From positions 1-34,855 of the forward strand of contig CAJVPJ010000210.1 of assembly GCA_910592205.1 (NCBI GenBank): 34,855 nucleotides of DNA, in the 5' to 3' direction. Below the pieces are notes generated by a model. It ran no database searches. It was not told the origin of the DNA and was given only the letters and a program-made list of their open reading frames with translations. The position numbers and the translations under genes are program-made. Shown in pieces: positions 27,601-34,855 of the stretch (the stretch's first letter is position 1; each line of letters opens with the position of its first letter). The stretch comes from Paraglomus occultum. Its lineage: Eukaryota > Glomeromycota > Glomeromycetes > Paraglomerales > Paraglomeraceae.

Positions 27601-29202
27601 TAGAATCGCTATTCAAGGGCGACTTGGACACTGCTAAACGAAATGCGAGAGTGTGCCTGAGGTAATAACGCTTGTATTCAGACAATAATTGACATCATAT
27701 AATAACATTGATTATACATATGGTCCTCTCGTTCATGTAGAGACCTCAAGTATATAGCACACGTGGCTCCATTGCTTTCAGGAAAGGCCGAATTTGCGAT
27801 CATGTACCTCGAATGTGTAAAGATAATCATCGAGGTAATGTAATATATCTTCTAATTGATAACAAATGTGCTTGTTATTTGCTACACGTAGACATTGACG
27901 CTTTCATTTCTAATCAACAATTTTGTATGAAAAAGATTAAACAAAATTATTTGCAGCCCAATTTCATAGTAGTAGCCTCAAACTTAGCGGGCCAATTGCT
28001 TGCTCTTTCTTACGTAATGGAAAATACATTCCTAGGGCTTCCTGGCCAGGCAAGACGGTTCTTCGTTACCGCAAGGCTGTTAGCAAACTTGGTCTGGATA
28101 GTAGGATCATTGAGGCAGATAAACAAGTACGTTTAGTATTTTCGTAGAACGCAATCGTGTATATCCGATGATTCGACCTCTAACTGTATTCCTGTCTAAT
28201 AGACATAACCATTCACAAGAAATAGCAAAGAATCTATTCGGCTTGCTATTAAAGAGACTCACCCATATACAAACGTGCTTATAATGTTTTTTCGCAATTT
28301 TTTTTTACATTGATTATTGTAGTATAACTTATACGGATTATTTTTTATTAGGGAATTTGGTGGGGAAGATTCTAATCTTAATCAACTCGGTGATTTCCAA
28401 AGTAGATTGCAGCGAGCCCATGACCATACAACAGTAACAACCATAACACCATTATTTGATTATATTGAAGTAAGATATTTCTGAAATCTTTATACGCAAA
28501 TTCATCTTAATCTCTATAATCACGTTTGCTTTTCACGATTATAGTCATTCGTGCCTCCAACAGTAGATTTTCGGAATTTATTAAAGAGATCGGATGCGGT
28601 AATTATAGAACCTGCATACCAGTCAACCACAGAGCAAGTGTTCAATAGCGAATTTCCGTTGAGAATACGCATTATAGCAGACGTGTTTAACGTTGCCGAT
28701 ACAGGCCGTATCGGAGTACAGGTAAACGAGAAATCCAGTAGCATTTTTAGCATATCAACTTCAAACCGCTAATGACGAAATCATATCAGGTGACTTTCCC
28801 AGATCAGAAAGTCAGACAATTTTGGCCTCCTTCTTCTCAGTTCGTGCTTATTAAGCCATTTTATTATCGATTGAAAACATCTATAGAGATCTCCCAATCC
28901 TCATGGACCGGTTCGTATTATCATTACGTTAGATCTATATGAAACTCCATCTAATTCGTCGCTTTTGAATACGTTTCTTATTACCCATAACACCCCAATC
29001 AATATCAACAGCAAAATGCTCGATCGAAATAAAAATAATTCGATCGTTTGAAACAGACATCCCGGACTTGGACGAGTGTATCTTACGACAGACCGCCACC
29101 AGAGATGTCGTATCCACTACCTCCTGTGGCACCATTGCCTTGTCAAAGGTTCCTCTTAATTACAAAATCTGGCCGACGCATCCAATTAGACCCGATCGTT
29201 AG
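24683..29202 (+). CDS. INTS4: Integrator complex subunit 4
   Basis: HEAT-repeat scaffold of the Integrator cleavage module (with INTS9/INTS11), which cuts nascent snRNAs and paused mRNAs in the nucleus. Exons: 24683-24796, 24866-24976, 25046-25237, 25363-25629, 25717-25847, 25924-26065, 26155-26410, 26494-26559, 26636-26944, 27045-27119, 27189-27322, 27357-27463, 27544-27661, 27741-27834, 27957-28126, 28203-28274, 28352-28469, 28545-28721, 28790-28910 and 29057-29202. Total is about 970 residues, close to animal INTS4. The diagnostic block is GACGAFVHGLEDE (383-395), preceded by ASTLLGSY and followed by the DSICELC helix. The C-terminal part keeps AVIIEPAY, VTFPDQKVRQFWPP and a GTIALSKVPL strand as in metazoan INTS4. 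Two spots are uncertain. Exon 3 may end at another in-phase donor. The frame across 27323-27545 does not close cleanly: it needs a 34-nt intron plus a phase-breaking join, so a sequence error or an unusual intron is possible. Confidence 0.88.
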
Positions 29203-29874
29203 CAGACTGAGCATCCTAATATTACGAAATATGACTGGTAATAACATAATCTCGAGTGATATTTGCCCTAAAAGTAAAAAACATAGCACCAAAAAAATTA
29301 TGGAGTCTTCCATCCTCACATCTCAGCTCGAACATTGCATAGACATTGCATAGCTGTCATAATTAACTCTTATTCGAATGGTAATAAATAGTGTATCCCA
29401 AAAGGACACGTGATGTAAACAATAAACGGACAAAACTTTTTATTTTGATTGTTGTGCATTATGTTTCATCCTGAACTTCGAATTAAGGAAGTTCGAAGAG
29501 GCTTCGGCCAATGAAATTCAAAATCTCAAGACTCGTATTCAGTCTTGAGGCCTAATCAACGGCTTTTACGTTTATTATATTTAATTATTTTTGAAAATTT
29601 TTTTTTTGAAATTTTTTACGTAAATAACACGCGAGTTGCTCCGTTTAATACAAATGAATTATATACATACTGTACGTTCTTATAAGACCGTTGGTTTTTT
29701 ATAAAATTGGCCGAGAAGCGATATAACTGGGTCTGGATATAAACAGAGCATAATAGTAATAAACGTTCGATTGCTGTCATTAATTGCGCGCAAAATCACG
29801 AGATCTGAGCCTCCAACCTGCATAAGACCGAACGCCATTATGTCACTTATTCTTCGAACTTCGAACACGTTCAT
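29203..29874. other. Spacer between convergent INTS4 and Crt10-like genes
   Basis: 672 bases with both 3' ends. It contains a hairpin (29525-29549), A/T tracts, and a lone CACGTG at 29407-29412. The part from 29680 to 29874 is an open frame continuing the Crt10-like frame beyond its TGA. Confidence 0.55.
29525..29549. repeat. Hairpin between convergent genes
   Basis: CTCAAGACT and AGTCTTGAG form a 9-bp stem around a 7-base loop, about 320 nt after the INTS4 stop and 325 nt after the Crt10-like stop. A role in 3'-end formation is conceivable but unproven. Confidence 0.55.
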
Positions 29875-32577
29875 TCAAATCATCAAAGTATCCATTCTTA
29901 ACGGGTTGACACTTGCTCTCTTTCTTAATTCGTAGCAAGATATCTTTCCGTCATGATAGACGAAATACAAGTTATAATGAATAAGAGATTTGTCAGAAAC
30001 CTTGTCATGCTTACTGACAAACATTCCTTAAATTGAAACCATAAATTAGTAATGTATTTGTGCGTTACATAAAAGAGATTTGTAAATATTTACCCAACAG
30101 AGGCATCGTTGAACGTGATGCAGGAAGGCGTTTCTCAACACGAAAAGAATACTTCTCATTTCCATTCCCATCATGCGATCTATCACGTATTGAAGTGTCA
30201 ATAATAAGCAATTGCCAATATGCTTCGCCATTTTATGAAAACGTACTTGAGAATTCTGACTAGTGCGACTTTCCCGTTTTTACTAGCAACTACGGCGAGC
30301 GATAGATCAGGTATCCACTGTAGGGAGAAAAATTTTGGGTCAACGCGTTGTAGCTTAAAATCATGCCGAGCGCTTGTTACCCTCACCTCAGTTATATTCA
30401 CTGAATCAGAAATATTATGCCCCAACGGGATACGAGAATCCATGTGGATAACACGCTTCTCACAGCATAGCTGAGCTAGGCGTTTCTTAGGATCCAGAAG
30501 GTACAAGTCATACAAAGTACCAAAGAGAACAAAATCCGTCGGAAGATTATCTGTATTTGATGTATAGGATGTCTGTGGTATAGTATCAGAAAAATCCAAA
30601 AGAGGTCTGCGAATCCCATCATGAATATCAAACGAAGCAGATGGACGAAAAGAATAGTTTTCATCAAGAATATCAAACGGAGTAGACGGAATATTACGAG
30701 GTCTGTCGCTTTCATTACGAGCATTAAACGAAGCAGTCGGAGACGGCCTAACCCCTAAATTGTATCGTATCAGAGTTATAGTCGTTCCGTCAACAGTGAT
30801 GGATGCGGGTAAAGTAGGCAAAGCTCTTTCTTGAGGAACTGTTCCGTTAATATTATTGTTATCATTGTTGTTGCTATTATTATTAATGGTATCAGAATAA
30901 TCATTCAAACGAATGGTTGTTTGCTCCGTACTCGGAGATTGTGATTGAGCATCATTATCAACTGCTGCCTGATTGCTATTTTCGCTACTCTCTCTATTCT
31001 CTTCGAGCAAATCTGCATCATCATCGGAGTCTAGCATATGAGTAGCTATAGACTCGTCATCTGAGATAGAAAGTGACTCTATGTCAAAAAGGGAATCATT
31101 TTCGTCGTAATAACCATCGGAGAACTCGGTATCCTCATGTCCGGTGCGCACTCCTTCAGATAATGGACTTTCACTATCTCCATCGCCTATATCAAAACTG
31201 CCAAGTTCGTGTGAAGACGCCGAGTCAGTGTCATCAGAGATGTGACTTCTGCGCTGCAGATTCGTTTCATGGTTCGCGTTTGCCTGTATAGTCGGAACAC
31301 GATTTGATGTAGTCTGACGACCAGACGTGGATGTCGTTCGAGTAATGCTTTCAAATGATGAAGGAGACACAAAGCAGACCGTCCATCCCCTAAGCAAGTC
31401 GGGAGATCATATAAACGTAAGGTACTTGAGAGACCATTTTATCAACAATTGTTAAAAACTTACCAAAAGCCACCGACAGTTCGCGTCAAAAGAAGTTCCC
31501 CGGTATGAACATTCCATACGCGACATGTGCGATCTATGCTGCATGATACAAGAAACGTCCCGCAAGGACTGAAGGATATATTCGGTATGTTGTGCAAGTG
31601 TCCACTTAGTATGGTTCTATCCCTCTGGGCCGGTTCACGCTTATCTTCAAATCGACGCACCACATCAGCATATTTTGCCGGAGACTCGCCCGTCCCTGAC
31701 GGGCGAGATTTGGGATTGTCCCCAGTAGAAAGCAATCCATTTCTAAAGTTGAATATGGTAATTTCTTCAAAGTAATAGTTAGAACTCATGATACATGCAT
31801 ATAATTACAAAGATTTGAGATGAAGAAATAAGAAAGCAACCACGTGAATTCGCACTAACTGCTAATAATCGAGAAGGCCCGTGCATTGCTATTCCCCATG
31901 TGGACTCATTGTTGCTTTGAAAAGTAAGAGCCATGCAATCAATATGACCCTACTCCAAGTGCAGCAAACGATAGACGAATGGCTCGTATACTTACGTCAA
32001 ACATATAGGATTACGGTCAAGAGCTGATGTAAACCAGACACGTATGTCACCTCTTGATCCAACACTCGCAAGAACCTCTTCAGTACCAAGCTTTCCGACT
32101 TTAATCGCGTTGATCTCCTTTGTCTGAGAAATAAGTTGAGTATTAAAAAAGCTAACAAACGGGCCAATACTTGAAAATCTTACAGAAAAGCCATCGTATG
32201 CAGGTCCCAACGTTTCGTGCGGAGGATGTAAGAGTTTCATTATCGGATCAAGCGTTTTATCACTTCTTGAGTTTAAGCGATAAACGTGAATCTCGTCATA
32301 AATGGCAGCAAAGAACACAGAGGGGTCTGTTTCGGATACTGCCAAGAGGTTCATTCTCTACAAAACAGAAACTGTCAGCTTTATTTCGTCGTCTGATTCA
32401 TACGGCTTGTCTTCTGAATGCAATACTTGCCCCAAATTTGCACCCATTAACTGTGATATCGTGCTTTTCAAATACCATATGCACCTATTAAAATAATATA
32501 GCATAATAATAGTAATGGTCTCTTTGATGTATTTTTTTCAAATTCTTTCGAATTACCTCAATGGAGTGATAATCCAT
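29875..32577 (-). CDS. WD40-repeat protein resembling fungal Crt10
   Basis: Nine exons (32577-32557, 32484-32404, 32357-32184, 32123-31996, 31914-31841, 31764-31464, 31389-30247, 30179-30094 and 30026-29875) give 719 residues with consistent phases. The N-terminal half has propeller blades: LLAVSETDP with VFFAAIYDEIHVYRL, INAIKVGKLGTEEVLASVG with GDIRVWF, GIAMHGPSRLLAVSANSR with EITIFNF, and HNIPNISFSPCGTFL with CSIDRTCRVWNV. About 200 acidic, Ser/Asn-rich disordered residues follow, then a final propeller part (FFSLQWIPDLSLAVVASKNG, YNLYFVYHDGKISCYEL). This layout fits the Crt10 family, named for yeast Crt10, a repressor of ribonucleotide-reductase genes. The family call is from pattern memory. 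Exon 1 is only 21 nt. A 60-nt in-frame intron (32124-32183) was recognised from its splice sites. CACGTG boxes lie 93 and 154 nt upstream. Confidence 0.75.
31685..31707. repeat. GC-rich perfect hairpin inside the Crt10-like coding exon
   Basis: CTCGCCCGTC and GACGGGCGAG form a 10-bp stem with a 3-base loop. In an AT-rich genome this is conspicuous. It encodes part of an RPSGTGESP stretch before the HNIPNISF blade. Confidence 0.8.
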
Positions 32578-33149
32578 AATGTCGCTTTTTCGGTGGAGGG
32601 AAAGACAAAAGTTAAGTAATGGGCATGATCATATTAATATTTAATGTGTAAATAGCCAGTAATTTGCGCCACGTGATTTTCAGCCACATAATTCACGGGA
32701 TGATATGGGGCAGACTGTGTCGTGACGTTACACGTGGGAGAGCGATCGTGTAACCTCCTTTTCCAACGGTCGTATCGGCAACGCCTACTAATGCTAACTC
32801 TTCTAAACAGTTAGTGACCTTTGAACAGGCTTTGAATACTTACGAAAGATTCGTATCGTATACGCTGATCCGTAGATATTTATTTAACAATCGACGATTA
32901 TGATCCGATGGGATTAATTTCGGAAATCTATCGTTTGGGAAAGGTTTTCTAAAGTAACGCGTTTGTAGACAATTAAATAAATATCCTGTATAAACCGATA
33001 GTATGCAAACCTAGGGGCAAGACTAAGTTCGCAACTGAGAGTCCGGATAGCGGTTTTTCGCTACTCTCAGGATCGATGAATTCAATAGAACCACAGGATT
33101 TAAACTGACCACACGAATGATTTAAAATCACTAGTCAGAGTTTTATTAG
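32578..33149. other. Spacer: Crt10-like promoter, orphan open frame, hairpin
   Basis: CACGTG boxes lie at 32670-32675 and 32731-32736. A 49-codon open frame on the plus strand (32754-32903, no ATG) reads coherently, including KQLVTFEQALNTYERF. It could be a lost upstream exon of the kinase-like relic that follows, or chance. An imperfect hairpin lies at 33035-33070. Confidence 0.45.
33035..33070. repeat. Two-step imperfect hairpin
   Basis: The outer stem CTGAGAG/CTCTCAG (33035-33041, 33064-33070) encloses an inner stem TAGCG/CGCTA (33048-33052, 33059-33063) with a T-rich loop and a one-sided 6-base bulge. Function unknown. Confidence 0.65.
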
Positions 33150-34157
33150 AATATAAAGAACTATTCTAAGGACCGTTTGTATATATTATGTCAATTTGTT
33201 CGTGAACAGGTGGATCAATATCCATGGTCCAGCTTACCTTGTCTTCATGTTTATTATGCTGGTATGTTGTGTATATTAATATGAGTTTATATGAACACAT
33301 ATTATTATTATTGTACTAACCAGCTGATATATTGTTTTAGGTCCATACATTGGATTTGCTGGTTCAGTGTCCTCGCATAAGGTGCTCATGGATCCCTTGA
33401 CTGTTATTTTGCCTCTTGAATGTCATGATTATGATGTTGAAATGAAGATCACAGCTGCTCGTTTCTTTCATGCATTCAAGATTGCTGTACAAGAACTAAA
33501 GGAATACTATGAGAAGATACTTCCACGAGCTCATGAACATAATCTCTGTAATTCTAAGTTTCCTTACATTAACAGCTATTATGATGAATGGGAAAAAAGG
33601 AATGTTTCCTTTACATGGTTTGAACAGTATGAAGATAAGCTTATCTTTGCTGAGAAGGAAGAGAATAAGGATACTATATGTATCAAATTACCTGAACCTA
33701 CTCTGTAGAAGCACACAAATGGTGTTCAAACAATGGCATGGCACCTGAGCTGTATGCTTGTCAGCATCTTCCAGGTGGATGGCTCATGGTAGTTATGGAT
33801 ATAATTGACCCTGATACATACCTTCCTTATAATCTACGAAACAGTAATGACTTTAAAGAACACTTTCCACCCTCAGAACAAGTTAAATCTCAGATTACGA
33901 ATATAATCACTACACTTCATTCTCAAGACCTGGTTCATGGTGATGTACATGACAGTAACATATTGGTTAGTAAGGATGATGGAATTATGCTTATTGACTT
34001 TGACTGGTCAGGCAAGGAAGGAGAGGTACAATACCCTATGAACATCAACTGTATTGGTGTGAAACGACCAGATGGAGCAATTGATGGGGAGTTAATCATA
34101 AAGCAGCATGATCTTGAGATGATAGAGATTATGTTTGATGAAACTGTTACTAGATGA
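33150..34157 (+). pseudogene. Frameshifted kinase-like protein relic
   Basis: Exon 33150-33261, intron with GTATGT and TTTTAG, then exon 33341 onward. The reading runs through GPYIGFAGSVSSHKVLMDPL and ECHDYDVEMKITAA to a beta-3-like DTICIKL, where the frame ends at a TAG (33706-33708). Two bases later in phase the match resumes as YSVEAHKWCSNNGMAPELYA and continues to 34157. A TGA at 33693-33695 interrupts the new frame just before the overlap. The rest has a kinase-like core: LVHGDVHDSNILV (catalytic loop, HGD for HRD) and LIDFDWSGKEGEVQYP (DFD for DFG). This is the DFDW-type kinase-like family that is often multicopy in Glomeromycotina and basidiomycete genomes, recognised from memory. The frameshift plus the nonsense codon argue for a dead copy. 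No intron with usable sites repairs the break. Confidence 0.75.
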
Positions 34158-34391
34158 TAGTTTACATGAGGTATTAGGTTTCATTACAACAAGCAAGAAA
34201 CATTGCATATAGCTTATTTGCTAAGTAAACAAACACATGTCAATTCGAGCCTATTACTATGGTGTTATGAACTAACAAAGAATTGGTTTATCCAAATGCC
34301 TTGATTTAACTCACATGATTATGAGCACAGGTTACTTACATTACGTGTGAAAGCAATAAAATGTATATATAGGATTAACCGTATATGAATA

Positions 34392-34855
34392 ATGATAATT
34401 ATAACGATTCAACTGAATATGAAAAAAGCATTACGTTTCTTGGAGAGAGGTTGCAATTGCGGTTGCTCAAAAATGATTCCGAGAGAAAAGTTTGCCGAAT
34501 TACGTGAGGCGTTTCAAGCCCTCTCTAGATTCGAGCAAGACATATTTTTAATGGCCCAACTGAGAGCAATGAATGGTGGAGAAATAACTGCTAGTCGACG
34601 TCTTAAAAAGAAAACACGTACTAATAAGCGAACATTTTATTACTGAGATCGCAATACGCCGGAATCGGTCGCACTCACTTCGAAAATGTCAGAAGTCACC
34701 TAGCAACGAACGGTATAATACCGCGTGTTCATGGTAATATCAAACGAATGCCGCGATGGAAAACCAAAATAACCATTGATATAACTGTTGCTACTGCCGT
34801 GAAGAATTTTCTCGAAAACTATGCCGAAATTCATGGATTACCAAGTCCGGGTAGA
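34392..34855 (+). pseudogene. Broken copy of a multicopy CNCGC-motif family, cut by window end
   Basis: The frame starts at or after 34392 and reads CNCGCSKMIPREKFAELR, SRFEQDIFLMAQLRAM and RRLKKKTRTNKRTFYY, then a TGA at 34644-34646. The codons after the stop (DRNTP) fit the expected continuation, as if Trp had become a stop. A short deletion with a change of frame then leads to GIGRTHFENVRSHL, NGIIPRVHGNIKRMPRWKTK and FLENYAEIHGLPSPGR, still open at the last base. I associate this family with abundant proteins of unknown function in Rhizophagus-type genomes, probably transposon-linked. It is a recollection, not a search result. The CNCGC block might bind a metal. Confidence 0.65.

Noticed and set aside
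29048-29353. 101-codon plus-strand open frame at the end of INTS4
   Set aside because: It is out of frame with the last INTS4 exon, which is fixed by phase and by the conserved C-terminal strand.
30476-30724. Minus-strand open frame inside the Crt10-like gene
   Set aside because: It is an alternative frame of the long acidic exon 31389-30247.
30835-30905. Possible tandem repeat (Asn/Thr-rich codons)
   Set aside because: It is an imperfect AAT-type run coding for a poly-Asn stretch in a disordered region; ordinary low complexity.

Overview
This 34.9 kb window is nuclear DNA of a fungus, most likely an early-diverging one near the arbuscular-mycorrhizal Glomeromycotina. It is AT-rich. Its genes are dense and cut by many short GT-AG introns, mostly about 50-100 nt. 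It carries typical fungal genes: a sterol C-14 reductase and a protein that resembles yeast Crt10. It also carries Integrator subunit INTS4, which the model Dikarya yeasts lack. At the right edge are two broken gene copies of kinds I associate with Rhizophagus-like genomes. Species assignment is inference.

Layout. 1-3.4 kb: a dispersed repeat at the very edge, then two small minus-strand genes of unknown function visible only after splicing (813-1117, 2482-3332). 3.4-9.7 kb: four minus-strand genes, namely the mitochondrial phosphate carrier, a protein with two GST-kappa/HCCA-isomerase-like domains, a small unknown gene (7632-8151), and a coiled-coil protein of unknown function. 9.7-11.1 kb: mostly non-coding. 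11.1-13.8 kb: a plus-strand, 12-exon membrane-anchored protein I cannot name. 14.1-18.4 kb: mitochondrial leucyl-tRNA synthetase on the minus strand in 16 exons, with a Tc1/mariner transposase fossil in its one long intron. 18.8-19.4 kb: another small hidden gene, divergent from the sterol C-14 reductase (19.6-21.3 kb, plus). 21.4-23.5 kb: a multi-pass membrane protein fused to a spermidine-synthase-like domain (minus). 23.6-24.65 kb: a repeat-rich spacer with a small inverted-repeat element and the second copy of the edge repeat, next to the INTS4 start. 24.7-29.2 kb: INTS4 in about 20 exons. 29.9-32.6 kb: a Crt10-like WD40 protein (minus). 33.1 kb to the end: accessory DNA with a frameshifted kinase-like relic and a broken member of a multicopy family that runs off the window.

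Most genes are unlinked housekeeping functions: mitochondrial phosphate import and translation, ergosterol synthesis, snRNA/mRNA 3'-end processing, and perhaps ribonucleotide-reductase control. I see no operon-like logic. One possible shared signal is a CACGTGA box 54-93 nt upstream of four start codons (LARS2, the aminopropyltransferase-like gene, INTS4, Crt10-like). All exon coordinates were derived by hand from splice signals, reading-frame phase and conserved motifs, and no alignment was run. The most novel material is the three small spliced genes, the 11.1-13.8 kb membrane protein, the double-domain GST-kappa protein with its 10-nt microexon, and the 23.6-24.65 kb repeat cluster.
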